Source: Sinobaca qinghaiensis (GTDB lineage Bacteria; Bacillota; Bacilli; Bacillales; Marinococcaceae). From it: a stretch of DNA of 64,000 bases. The DNA lies in contig NZ_RAPK01000008.1 of NCBI RefSeq assembly GCF_003610495.1, positions 295,296-359,295 of the forward strand, written 5' to 3'. Positions 8,564 to 16,604 of the stretch are shown here, piece after piece (the first letter of the stretch is position 1; each line of letters opens with the position of its first letter). The notes beneath the pieces were generated by a model. That model was not told the origin of the DNA and did no database searches. It saw only the letters and a program-made list of their open reading frames with translations. The translations under genes were made by a program, and so were the position numbers.

Positions 8564-9459
8564 TACAGTTCCTCCTTACGCTTTACTTCTGTATGAGCTA
8601 ATTTCTCGTAATACTGTACAAGACCCCCGTGGTCGTCTGCCGCTTTCCCGTCTGCTTTCATAGCATGAAACATTTCCAGCACCTGGCTTGATAAAGGAAG
8701 CGGCGTATCCAGAGCATGTGCGGTTTCCATTACATTGGTTAAATCCTTCATGTTAATGTCAATACGCCCCCCTGCTATAAAGTCCCTATCCAGAATTTTA
8801 GGAATTTTTGCATCTAATACTGCGCTGCCGGCGAGACCTCCACGAATAGCCTGATACATTTTTTCAATATTGATACCGGCTTTTGCAGCAAGAACAAGTC
8901 CTTCTGACATCGCTGCTATGTTTACGTTTACAATAATTTGATTGGCCAGCTTTGCTGTTGTCCCGCAACCGCTGTCTCCAACAAGCGTAATCTCTTCTCC
9001 CATTCCTTCAAGCACCTCATATACTTGTTCAAAAACACTTTCTTCCCCTCCGGCCATAATAGCCAATGTGCCATCTATAGCTTTCGGTTCTCCTCCGCTT
9101 ACAGGCGCATCAATCATATGTATGCTCTGCTCGCTCAGCCTTATAGACAAACTCTTGGAAACCACTGGAGAAATAGAACTCATATCTATTACTACAGAGC
9201 CTGCTTTCAGTGACTCCGCCGCCCCTTCCGGTCCAAAAAGAACACTTTCTACGTGTACCGCCTGTGGAAGCATCGTAATGACTATATCTTTCTCTGCTGC
9301 CGTTTCTTTTGGTGTGAAAGCAGCCGATGCCCCCTGCCCTGCAAGCTCCTGAACCGCTGTCGTGTTTATATCAAACACTGTAACGTTATAGCCTTTTTTC
9401 AGTAAATTTAGTGCCATAGGTTTTCCCATAATTCCCAGTCCGATAAAACCAATATTCAT
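8563..9459 (-). CDS. 3-hydroxyacid dehydrogenase (GarR/LtnD-like)
   Basis: 298 residues with the beta-hydroxyacid dehydrogenase pattern: NAD(P)-binding GLGIMGKPMA at 7-16, substrate motif DAPVSGGEPKA near 118, catalytic Lys in TTAKLANQI near 168, and the conserved GLAGSAVL region. Relatives act on tartronate semialdehyde (GarR), 3-hydroxyisobutyrate or L-threonate (LtnD). Being first in an operon with a four-carbon acid sugar kinase and GntP makes the LtnD-type reaction the better guess. The promoter side has a cre-like box and paired operator boxes recognised presumably by the divergent GntR protein. Confidence 0.82.
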   Translation of the reverse strand: MNIGFIGLGIMGKPMALNLLKKGYNVTVFDINTTAVQELAGQGASAAFTPKETAAEKDIVITMLPQAVHVESVLFGPEGAAESLKAGSVVIDMSSISPVVSKSLSIRLSEQSIHMIDAPVSGGEPKAIDGTLAIMAGGEESVFEQVYEVLEGMGEEITLVGDSGCGTTAKLANQIIVNVNIAAMSEGLVLAAKAGINIEKMYQAIRGGLAGSAVLDAKIPKILDRDFIAGGRIDINMKDLTNVMETAHALDTPLPLSSQVLEMFHAMKADGKAADDHGGLVQYYEKLAHTEVKRKEEL

Positions 9460-9479
9460 TTTTTTCTACCTCCTAATAA

Positions 9480-9493
9480 TAAAAGCGTTTTCA
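9480..9493. promoter_or_regulatory. cre-like catabolite repression box
   Basis: TAAAAGCGTTTTCA matches the CcpA box consensus except at one position. It lies 20 bases before the dehydrogenase start, where binding would block early transcription. Found by eye; not tested against background frequency. Confidence 0.5.
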
Positions 9494-9527
9494 TTCATAA
9501 AGCGATTGTACACGCTTACTTATATTT

Positions 9528-9555
9528 TGTATACATTTTTTTAAAATTGTATACA
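9528..9555. promoter_or_regulatory. Paired GntR-type operator boxes
   Basis: Two identical perfect palindromes TGTATACA start at 9528 and 9548, exactly 20 bases apart (about two helix turns), in the divergent control region. FCD-type GntR regulators commonly bind short palindromes with TnGT/ACnA ends, which fits the adjacent regulator gene. Confidence 0.6.
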
Positions 9556-9672
9556 TTTTCTGTTCTTTTCATTCTTTCATGTAGGCTCTATACTAAAAGA
9601 AAGACTTATTTATTAAGTATGTTAAGGAGGCGCGACTGAAGGATTGATTTTAAATACTTCAGGAACACAACT

Positions 9673-10287
9673 ATGATGGCTAAACAATCTACTCAGCACG
9701 CTTATATAAAAGCTTACGAAATTATTAGAGATAGAATATTGAGCGGAGAGATAGAAGGCGGCACCAAGCTTGTAGAAGAACGGCTTGCTGATGATATTGG
9801 AGTCAGCCGTACCCCTATCCGTGAATCCATCCGCCGTCTGGAACAGGAAGGCCTTATTTCGAAAAAGAAAGTCATTCAGCCTACAGAAAGCGATCTGCGC
9901 CATTCGTTTCAGGTTCGTATTCTTCTTGAAGGAGAAGCGGCCCGTGCCGCCGCTTCCTATATGACTGAAGAACATTTAGACGCTCTCCGCCAATGTGTAG
10001 ATATTGGAAAATCAGGTTCAAAAGAAGAAGTAATGGAAGCAAACAAACAGTTTCATGATATTATTATGCAGGCCAGTCGAAACCCCGTTATGATCGGTAT
10101 TATTGACCAAATGCAATCTATTATTTATCTGTTTCGAAAAACCGTGGTTTATCACCAACGTCCTCTTCTTATCGAAGAGCACGAAAAAATATACGAAGCC
10201 ATCCGGCAGCATCAGCCTGATCAAGCTGAACAGCTGATGAAAAAGCACCTGCAGGCAGATCTGGATTTTTCTCTTCATGTGTTTTAG
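9673..10287 (+). CDS. GntR family regulator, FCD (FadR) subfamily
   Basis: 204 residues from the ATG at 9673. The N-terminal winged helix has the signature LVEERLADDIGVSRTPIRESIRRL at about 35-58. The C-terminal all-helical FCD domain carries metal or effector residues, including the Asp of ANKQFHDIIM and later His residues. It faces the sugar-acid operon across operator-like palindromes and is probably its ligand-responsive repressor. Odd point: the strong AAGGAGG at 9624-9630 is 42 bases upstream of the ATG. An in-frame ATT at 9643 is better placed, and a TTG at 9644 opens a 10-codon frame that overlaps the ATG, so the true start or a leader peptide is open. Confidence 0.85.
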   Translation: MMAKQSTQHAYIKAYEIIRDRILSGEIEGGTKLVEERLADDIGVSRTPIRESIRRLEQEGLISKKKVIQPTESDLRHSFQVRILLEGEAARAAASYMTEEHLDALRQCVDIGKSGSKEEVMEANKQFHDIIMQASRNPVMIGIIDQMQSIIYLFRKTVVYHQRPLLIEEHEKIYEAIRQHQPDQAEQLMKKHLQADLDFSLHVF

Positions 10288-10343
10288 AATCAATAAAGAA
10301 ACCGTCCCGACACAAGGTGTCAAGACGGTTTCTTTATTGATTC
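10287..10343. terminator. Bidirectional terminator, overlapping both gene ends
   Basis: 20-base arms at 10287-10306 and 10324-10343 are exact complements. The hairpin overlaps the last base of the GntR stop codon and encodes the last residues of the convergent acetyltransferase. Confidence 0.85.
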
Positions 10344-10799
10344 AGCCTCTGCTTTTGTCTGTTCCAGGCGGGTCAAAATAATTCCCGGAGACACCTCCAG
10401 CTCTTCGGCCTCCTGAAAACCTTCACTCTTATAAAGCGACAAGGCCGGTTCGTTCACGCTCCCCGTGCATACAGTGGCAAGATCCCAGGACGGTTCGCGA
10501 AGTACAAATTCAACAAGCTGCCTGCCGATTCCTTTTCGAAAATAGGAAGGGGAAACCACAAGCCGGCAAAGCTCGAGCATACCTTCTTTCAAATGATAAG
10601 AGACAAGTCCGATCACTGCCCCCTCGTGTTCATAACCATAAAAAGACTCCCCGCACTTTTTGAGAGCTGACTCGTTATCGCGCATGGGAGGTATATCGTC
10701 TGTTTCCATCATATCTGCTTCAATCCGATAGGCCGTGCGCTGCAGCTCCAGAATACGCTGCGCTGTATCGGCGTCTTCCACATTTAATGGAATAATCAT
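10320..10799 (-). CDS. GNAT family N-acetyltransferase
   Basis: 159 residues. The acetyl-CoA-binding segment is LVVSPSYFRKGIGRQLVEF (motif A, RxxGxG as RKGIGR) at about 82-100, followed by the NEPALSLYKSEGF motif near 120. The acceptor cannot be predicted. Its C-terminal codons lie inside the shared terminator hairpin. It stands alone, convergent with the GntR gene. Confidence 0.82.
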   Translation of the reverse strand: MIIPLNVEDADTAQRILELQRTAYRIEADMMETDDIPPMRDNESALKKCGESFYGYEHEGAVIGLVSYHLKEGMLELCRLVVSPSYFRKGIGRQLVEFVLREPSWDLATVCTGSVNEPALSLYKSEGFQEAEELEVSPGIILTRLEQTKAEAESIKKPS

Positions 10800-10872
10800 A
10801 TATCCGTGCTCCTTATCCGTCCGCGAAGGCCTTCATGTTATAAAGAAGACCTTCTGAGTAATCATTATTTTA

Positions 10873-12912
10873 TCATATTTTCGCTTTTTCCACATGGACC
10901 CGACCGGAAAAAAACGTCGCCCCGCCGCCCATATCTGCCAGCCTGTCCGGCGTCAGATCGTTCACACGTCTGGCCATCCCCGGTTCGTCAGCCCAAAGAC
11001 CCTGCGTAACGACCACTCCGGAAAGCACAGTATCTCCTACGGAGGCAGGGAGACGACATTCACCCCGTGCATTATATAAGCGCACCATATCATCATTCTG
11101 GATACCTAAAACGTTGGCATCTTCTTCATTTAAAAATGCTTTAGGCTTTTTTTCAAGCTTGGTATGCTTTGCGTTATGAGCAAACGTAGAATTCAGGAAA
11201 TGATGATTAGGTGCCGGAATAAACAGAAAGTCCCCTTCTACATCGGGAAGCGGCTGATATGTGGGCACCCCGGAAAACCCGGCCTTTTCCATTTTCTCTG
11301 AAAACAACTCGATTTTTCCGCTCGGCGTAGCAAGATGTTCGAGCCAATCATCCGAACGGTGCGCTTTTATATAATGATCCTGCTTCAAGCCGCCAAGTGT
11401 AACATGCGCGGCGCTTTTATTTCCAGTGTTTCTGAAAGCCTGTGCAATCATTTCTTCATCATCCTCGTACAAAGCAGGCTCATCGAACGCCATCGCTTCT
11501 GCCAGCAGTCGGAATACTTCGGCATTATTTTTGCTTTCACCGTACGGTTCCATAACCGGCTGCTGCATCTGTACGTAATGATGCCAGTAGGATGTGTAGA
11601 AGTCGGTGCTTTCAAAGCTGGAGGCTGCCGGCAGAACAATATCTGCATAACGGGCAGTTTCTGTTGCAAACATATCGTGGACTACCAGAAACAGATCTTC
11701 CCGCGCCAGTCCTTGATGAACTTTATTCGTTTCCGGCGCAACAAGCGCGGGATTGCTGTTATAAACATACATAGAACGGACCGCCGGCTCTTTTTTTGTT
11801 AACAGAGCTTCTCCGATCTGATTCATATTAATAGCACGCGTTCGTTTATCTGCCAGCAGATCCGGACGCTGCATAGCGGTTGTATTAAAAGCAAGAACGG
11901 CACTGTTTCCTTTAATGGCTCCGCCTCCTTTTTTCAGCCACTGGCCGGTGAGAGCCGGAAGACAGGCAATGGTACGCACGCACATACCACCGTTATCATG
12001 GTGCTGAATGCCGTTGCCAATACGGATAAATGCAGGCTCTACTCTGCCGTACATCCGTGTCAGTTCGTATAAATCTTTCTGGCTGACCCCTGTAATAGCG
12101 GACACCACTTCAGGAGTATAGGAAGCCGCTTCCTGTTTAAGCTCGTCACGCCCAACCGTATATTTTTTCATGAACGCGTGGTCTACAAGATCCTCTGCAA
12201 ATAAAATGTGCATCATCCCTAAAGCGAGAGCGGCATCCGTACCGGGCTTAATAGGAATAAACCAGTCGGCAAAGCGGCCCGTCTGATTTTTATGAACGTC
12301 GATGACGACCACTTTTGCTCCTTTTTTCCTTGCCTTCTGCGCCTGGGTAATCTGATGCATATTGGTACTAACCGCATTGATTCCCCAGAAAATAATAAGC
12401 TTCGCATCCTCGGTATCCTCAGGATCAGTCCCTATACTCGATCCCATTGTATAGTTATAACCGACGCCTCCGGCTGTAGAACAGATCGTCCGTTCCAGAC
12501 GGCTCGCACCCATATAGTGAAAAAAACGGTGCCCCATCCCTTCTGCGCTGAGGTTCCCCATGTTTCCGTAAAAGCTGTATGGCAGAATGCTCTGCGGTCC
12601 TTCCGTTTCAATGAGCTTCTTCCATCGCTGCGTTATTTCTTCTATGGCTTCGCTCCACGTAATCCGCTCGAATGCACCTTCTCCTTTTTTCCCCGTCCGC
12701 CTTAATGGATGAGTCAGGCGCTTTTCATCATACAGCCGTTCTTTCATATTTCGTACTTTGTTGCATATCGCGCCCTGTGTGACAGGATGATCGGGATCTC
12801 CTTCTATTTTTTCAATGCGCCCTTCTTTTTTATGAATCAACAGCCCGCACTGATCGGGGCAGTCGAGGGGACAGACAGATTTATATACGCCATCCTGCTT
12901 TACTTTTTCCAT
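10873..12912 (-). CDS. Molybdopterin-dependent oxidoreductase (YyaE-like)
   Basis: 679 residues of the DMSO reductase family. A [4Fe-4S] site is visible at the N-terminus: C14, C18, C22 and C50 in CPLDCPDQC and GAICNK. A probable molybdenum ligand Cys is in RTICSTAGG near 142. Family motifs such as IIFWGINAVSTN and the C-terminal LYNARGEC molybdopterin-binding region follow. It resembles B. subtilis YyaE and assimilatory oxidoreductases in having no partner subunits and no Tat signal, so it should be cytoplasmic. It starts 5 bases after the MarR gene, forming an operon. The substrate is unknown. Confidence 0.83.
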   Translation of the reverse strand: MEKVKQDGVYKSVCPLDCPDQCGLLIHKKEGRIEKIEGDPDHPVTQGAICNKVRNMKERLYDEKRLTHPLRRTGKKGEGAFERITWSEAIEEITQRWKKLIETEGPQSILPYSFYGNMGNLSAEGMGHRFFHYMGASRLERTICSTAGGVGYNYTMGSSIGTDPEDTEDAKLIIFWGINAVSTNMHQITQAQKARKKGAKVVVIDVHKNQTGRFADWFIPIKPGTDAALALGMMHILFAEDLVDHAFMKKYTVGRDELKQEAASYTPEVVSAITGVSQKDLYELTRMYGRVEPAFIRIGNGIQHHDNGGMCVRTIACLPALTGQWLKKGGGAIKGNSAVLAFNTTAMQRPDLLADKRTRAINMNQIGEALLTKKEPAVRSMYVYNSNPALVAPETNKVHQGLAREDLFLVVHDMFATETARYADIVLPAASSFESTDFYTSYWHHYVQMQQPVMEPYGESKNNAEVFRLLAEAMAFDEPALYEDDEEMIAQAFRNTGNKSAAHVTLGGLKQDHYIKAHRSDDWLEHLATPSGKIELFSEKMEKAGFSGVPTYQPLPDVEGDFLFIPAPNHHFLNSTFAHNAKHTKLEKKPKAFLNEEDANVLGIQNDDMVRLYNARGECRLPASVGDTVLSGVVVTQGLWADEPGMARRVNDLTPDRLADMGGGATFFSGRVHVEKAKI

Positions 12913-12917
12913 TCTGC

Positions 12918-13364
12918 TTACTCCTCCTCTATTTTCAGTAATACTTCTTCAAGAGAACGGACAGCGGCAGCCAGTGTATCAAGATCTTCCGCTTCCAGGG
13001 CCTGCAGTCTTGCCGCTACACTTTCATGAAACCGGCCGTGCTGCACCTCCAGAAAATGCCTTCCTGCTTCTGTGAGGTGTATATACATTACCCGTTTGTC
13101 TGTCTCATCCCTGCGCTTTTCCGCCAGCTGGTGTTCCAGAATTTTCTTTAACAGCGGCGTTATATTTGATTTTTGAATACCCATTTCCCTGGCCAGATCC
13201 GTCGGTCGTATTCTGCCTTTTTCCTGAAGCGTACGCAGGATCATAAAATGCGTACGATGCAGGCCATCACAATGAAGCGACTGCATAGGCATAAATTTTC
13301 TTTTAATCAGCGGGAATACGGCAAGCAGCCGGTCCGCTACCTGCTCTTCTTTTGTTAACGGCAT
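12918..13364 (-). CDS. MarR family transcriptional regulator
   Basis: 148 residues with the MarR winged helix: RPTDLAREMGIQKSNITPLLKKILEHQL at about 52-79, then the wing KRRDETDKRVMYIHLTEAG. It is co-transcribed with the molybdopterin oxidoreductase and divergent from an ABC exporter. The 30-bp palindrome between the two units is the obvious candidate operator, implying control of itself and of the exporter. The ligand is unknown. Confidence 0.87.
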   Translation of the reverse strand: MPLTKEEQVADRLLAVFPLIKRKFMPMQSLHCDGLHRTHFMILRTLQEKGRIRPTDLAREMGIQKSNITPLLKKILEHQLAEKRRDETDKRVMYIHLTEAGRHFLEVQHGRFHESVAARLQALEAEDLDTLAAAVRSLEEVLLKIEEE

Positions 13365-13435
13365 CTTTGCACCTCTATTTTATCCTTCGTTTCTTTTTCT
13401 GCCTGGATCAATTGACTTCTTTCTGCAAAAGAGGA

Positions 13436-13465
13436 ATAATTAGTTATGATATCATAACTAATTAT
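13436..13465. promoter_or_regulatory. 30-bp perfect palindrome, probable MarR operator
   Basis: Two 15-base halves (ATAATTAGTTATGAT and its exact complement) meet without a spacer, midway between the divergent MarR and ABC exporter genes and 19 bases before the exporter ATG. Confidence 0.75.
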
Positions 13466-13484
13466 AGCAGAAGCGGGTGGCAGA

Positions 13485-14426
13485 ATGAATAACATTATTG
13501 AAGTTCGTGAGCTCAATAAAACATATAAAGACAAAACAGCTGTTGATTCCATTGACTTTGATGTAAAAGAAGGAGAAATTTTCGGCTTTCTTGGTCCTAA
13601 CGGAGCCGGGAAAAGCACAACCATCAACATGATCTGTACCATGCTTGCTCCGACAAGCGGAAGCATCACTATAAACGGCTTTGATGGAAACAAAGACCGC
13701 CGCGATGTCCGGAAAAGCATTGGGATTATTTTTCAGGAAAACACGCTTGATGAAAAGCTGACGGCAAAGGAAAACCTGATGCTTCACTGCCGGTTTTATA
13801 ACGTACCCCGCAGTAAGAGAAAAGAGCGGATCCAGGAAGTTCTCATGATTGTCGACTTGGTAGATGAAAAGGAAAACAGAGTCGAAACGTTCTCCGGGGG
13901 AATGAAAAGACGTCTCGAAATCGCCCGCGGCCTGCTTCATTATCCGAAAGTTCTGTTTCTCGATGAGCCGACGGTCGGCCTTGATCCGCAGACGAGAGCA
14001 CACATCTGGGAATACATTCTCCGTTTAAAAGAAAAAGAAGGCATTACGATGTTTTTAACTACCCACTACCTTGATGAAGCGGAAATCAGTGACCGGATTG
14101 CTATTATGGACCACGGGAAAATTATTGCAATGGACTCACCAGAAAACCTGAAAAACACGCTCGGCGGCGACATTATTGAGCTTTCTACGCAGGACAATGA
14201 AAAAGCAATGCTTGAAATTCAGGCAAAAGCCCCTGAAGCAGAAGTAACATCCAAAGAAGATATTATTTACCTGAAAGTAGCAAGCAGCGACGCATTTATT
14301 TCAGAATTCATTAAAAATCTGGAAGTGCCTTTAACCCGGCTGAATATTCGAAAGCCTACCTTAAATGATGTATTTCTTTCTTTTACCGGCCGGAATATTG
14401 CCAGCACTGAACCAGACAAACAATAG
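13485..14426 (+). CDS. ABC exporter ATPase (DrrA-like)
   Basis: 313 residues. Walker A GPNGAGKST at 37-45, signature FSGGMKRRLEIARG, Walker B VLFLDEPTVGLDP and the H-loop LTTHYLDEAE are all intact. A C-terminal extension of about 90 residues is typical of DrrA-type drug exporter ATPases. It is followed after 17 bases by its membrane partner. Likely regulated by the divergent MarR protein, which suggests export of a toxic or antibiotic-like compound. Confidence 0.9.
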   Translation: MNNIIEVRELNKTYKDKTAVDSIDFDVKEGEIFGFLGPNGAGKSTTINMICTMLAPTSGSITINGFDGNKDRRDVRKSIGIIFQENTLDEKLTAKENLMLHCRFYNVPRSKRKERIQEVLMIVDLVDEKENRVETFSGGMKRRLEIARGLLHYPKVLFLDEPTVGLDPQTRAHIWEYILRLKEKEGITMFLTTHYLDEAEISDRIAIMDHGKIIAMDSPENLKNTLGGDIIELSTQDNEKAMLEIQAKAPEAEVTSKEDIIYLKVASSDAFISEFIKNLEVPLTRLNIRKPTLNDVFLSFTGRNIASTEPDKQ

Positions 14427-14443
14427 AGAGGAGGCACAAATTT

Positions 14444-15271
14444 ATGGAAGGTATATTTGCTATATGGATTAGAGACATGACTCGTTTTTTCCGGGACCGT
14501 GCGCGTTTAATCGGTTCTTTTTCCATGCCGATCCTGTTTCTGTTGATTTTCGGCGGAGGCATGGGAGGTACGATGGAAAGCTTGATCGGCAGCAGCATGC
14601 CTGATGCCGGAGAGGATTTTCAATACCTGCAGTTTGTGTTTCCCGGTATTGTTTCCATGACTCTCTTGATGACTTCCATTTTTTCTTCATTATCCATTAT
14701 TGAAGATAAAAACTTCGGCTACATGAAGGAAATTCTCGTTTCCCCGATTTCAAGGGTAAGTATCGCCGTCGGAAAAGTATTAAGTGCCTCAACAATCGCT
14801 ACTTTTCAGGGGATCATGCTTTTTCTGCTTATTCCGTTTCTCGGCATTAATTACAGCCTGACTTCCCTGCTTCTGGTAATCCCATTTATGTTTCTGCTGG
14901 CCTGCGCCCTGTCCTCCTTTGGTCTTTTGATCGCAAGCTTTCTGCGGTCCACACAGGGATTCCAGCTCATTGTCCAGATTTTGGTCATGCCGATGATTTT
15001 TCTATCGGGCGCATTATTTCCTATTAACAATATGCCCGGCTGGATGGACGTAGTGGTTAAACTAAATCCGGTTACCTACGGCGTTGACGTGATGAAGAAA
15101 ATAATGATCGATGTGGAAAGCCTCTCCCCTATGATACGGGACGCCATGGGACTTAACCTTCAGCTTTTCGGCACTACGTTGACTGTTGCTATGGAAATTG
15201 CGTTTATTTTCACCTTCACCGTTATTCTTATTCTATTTGCTACGCTCAGCTTCAGACGCGCCAACGCCTAA
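14444..15271 (+). CDS. ABC-2 type permease (DrrB-like)
   Basis: 275 residues with six hydrophobic segments and the ABC-2 pattern, including the PISRVSIAVGKVLSAS coupling region near residue 103 and the FLSGALFPINNMPGW motif near 185. It pairs with the ATPase directly upstream to form an exporter. The TAA stop lies inside a 16-base sequence that recurs 1.34 kb downstream as part of a complete terminator, suggesting that the original 3' end was interrupted. Confidence 0.88.
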   Translation: MEGIFAIWIRDMTRFFRDRARLIGSFSMPILFLLIFGGGMGGTMESLIGSSMPDAGEDFQYLQFVFPGIVSMTLLMTSIFSSLSIIEDKNFGYMKEILVSPISRVSIAVGKVLSASTIATFQGIMLFLLIPFLGINYSLTSLLLVIPFMFLLACALSSFGLLIASFLRSTQGFQLIVQILVMPMIFLSGALFPINNMPGWMDVVVKLNPVTYGVDVMKKIMIDVESLSPMIRDAMGLNLQLFGTTLTVAMEIAFIFTFTVILILFATLSFRRANA

Positions 15272-15282
15272 AAACGGATGCT
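15267..15282 (+). repeat. 16-bp direct repeat, left copy
   Basis: CCTAAAAACGGATGCT includes the stop of the ABC permease. An exact copy lies at 16605-16620, where it forms the left arm of a complete hairpin terminator. Confidence 0.75.
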
Positions 15283-15305
15283 GCTTTTTTACCAGCGGCA
15301 TATAT

Positions 15306-15356
15306 AACAGCGGACCTTTGCCTTTTCACAGGTAAATAAAGGTTCGCTGTTTTTTG
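15306..15356 (+). terminator. Terminator-like hairpin after the exporter
   Basis: Arms AACAGCGGACCTTT / AAAGGTTCGCTGTT (one G-T pair) followed by a T-rich run. It lies inside the segment bounded by the 16-bp repeats and would end exporter transcription now. Confidence 0.7.
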
Positions 15357-15806
15357 TTTAAAAAGACTTTTTGAGAAAACCTGAACAAGCAATATTTATA
15401 GTACTTATAACCTAAGTTGATTGAAGTGTTTAAAATAATGAAGTTTTGTTTATTGGGCATCAATCTCTTACATAAATATCCTTTAAAGCGTATTTAATTT
15501 CAGAAGAAATAAATTAAAGAACACAGCAAACCCTTACAGGTTATAAAGTTGAGGAAATGTATTCCTAAATCACTTTCAGTGAATTATCAGCAGTTTTTAT
15601 GGATATTTTTTTATAAATATATAATAAATTCCCTTTTTTGTTACATTTTGTTCACTATAGTTGTTACAATTGACGTAATACAAAAGATTAGGAAAGAAAT
15701 CATCAGTAAAACTATTTCTTTTACTTTTGAAACTAAAATGATTTCTGCAAATTAATAACCAGATAATTGGTTTTATATAGATATACGAAATTAGGAGGCG
15801 CTTTAC
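15357..15806. other. AT-rich intergenic stretch
   Basis: 450 bases, distinctly more AT-rich than the surrounding genes, with no convincing gene. A TTG-started 68-codon frame at 15549-15755 lacks a good ribosome site and looks like chance. The last 50 bases must hold the promoter of the DUF4352 gene; I could not fix its boxes. Confidence 0.5.
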
Positions 15807-16346
15807 TTGAAAAAATTTGGAATTGGTTGTTTAGGACTTATCGGTATTCTCGTTATCATTGTTATTATTATCGTAGCAGTTAGTGGTGGTGATGAAGCAT
15901 CTACCTCTAATGAAGATGGGGAAAGTTCCTCTGAGAATTCATCTGAAAGCGATGAAGAAGTTTATTCCATGGGAGAAGAAGCCCAAGCAGGTGATGTTAC
16001 ATATGTTATAAATAATATGGAAACTGCCAACAGTGCTGGTATGGAAGGTATAGAGCAAGAAGCAAACGGAATTTTTATAGTATTGGATGTTGACGTTACA
16101 AATAACGGTAGTGAAGCTGTCACTATGGATTCTTCTTATCTTTCTTTATTAAGCAATGGCAATACTTATGAGGCAGATGCAGCTAATTCTGATTTATTTT
16201 TGGAACAGATCAATCCCGACTCCTCAAACAGCGGTGAAGTTGTATTTGACGTAAATCCAGATGTAGCAGAATCAGATGATTTACAAGCGCAGCTGAATGA
16301 AGGTATGTTTGGCAGCAATTCTGCAGTTGTTAATTTAACAGAGTAA
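15807..16346 (+). CDS. Membrane-anchored DUF4352 protein
   Basis: 179 residues starting at TTG 15807, chosen because AGGAGG at 15793-15798 is 8 bases upstream. Residues 5-27 form one membrane helix. A Cys at position 8 is not in a lipobox, so this is an anchor and not a lipoprotein. Residues 28-55 are a linker rich in Ser, Glu and Asp, followed by a beta-sandwich DUF4352 domain with the pattern NGIFIVLDVDVTNNGSEAV near 85. Such domains sit outside the membrane and are often poorly characterised. The gene is AT-rich compared with its neighbours and lies between two copies of a 16-bp repeat, suggesting acquisition. Confidence 0.8.
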   Translation: MKKFGIGCLGLIGILVIIVIIIVAVSGGDEASTSNEDGESSSENSSESDEEVYSMGEEAQAGDVTYVINNMETANSAGMEGIEQEANGIFIVLDVDVTNNGSEAVTMDSSYLSLLSNGNTYEADAANSDLFLEQINPDSSNSGEVVFDVNPDVAESDDLQAQLNEGMFGSNSAVVNLTE

Positions 16347-16468
16347 AAAGGTTACTAATTGATCTATTGTAAATTTATGCAAACAAAATAATATGATTGT
16401 ATTATAGTTGTGAAATTTTATGTATTAGTGGCTATATTATTTATTCAAGAAAATGAAGAAGAAAAAGA

Positions 16469-16560
16469 ACAGGGGTGACTCCAGCAGAACAGCCATAGCA
16501 GAAGATAAAGAGGCGTTTTTCCTCTTTAGCTGAGGCATGGCCTGCGGAAAGCACCCCTGT
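16469..16560. repeat. Palindromic intergenic repeat (REP-like)
   Basis: A 92-base element closed by ACAGGGGTG / CACCCCTGT with nested stems GCCAT / ATGGC and TAAAGAGG / CCTCTTTA. The conserved-looking ends GTGACTCCAGC and GCGGAAAGC match the type of dispersed palindromic repeat I know from Bacillaceae genomes. I saw only this copy in the window. Confidence 0.55.
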
Positions 16561-16604
16561 AAAGGTTTTGTATAAAAATACCTATTTTTTGTCTTTTTCA
16601 ACAA

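Noticed and set aside
15549-15755. 68-codon TTG frame in the AT-rich patch
   Set aside because: No convincing ribosome site, low-complexity AT-driven hydrophobic composition, no sign of conservation visible.
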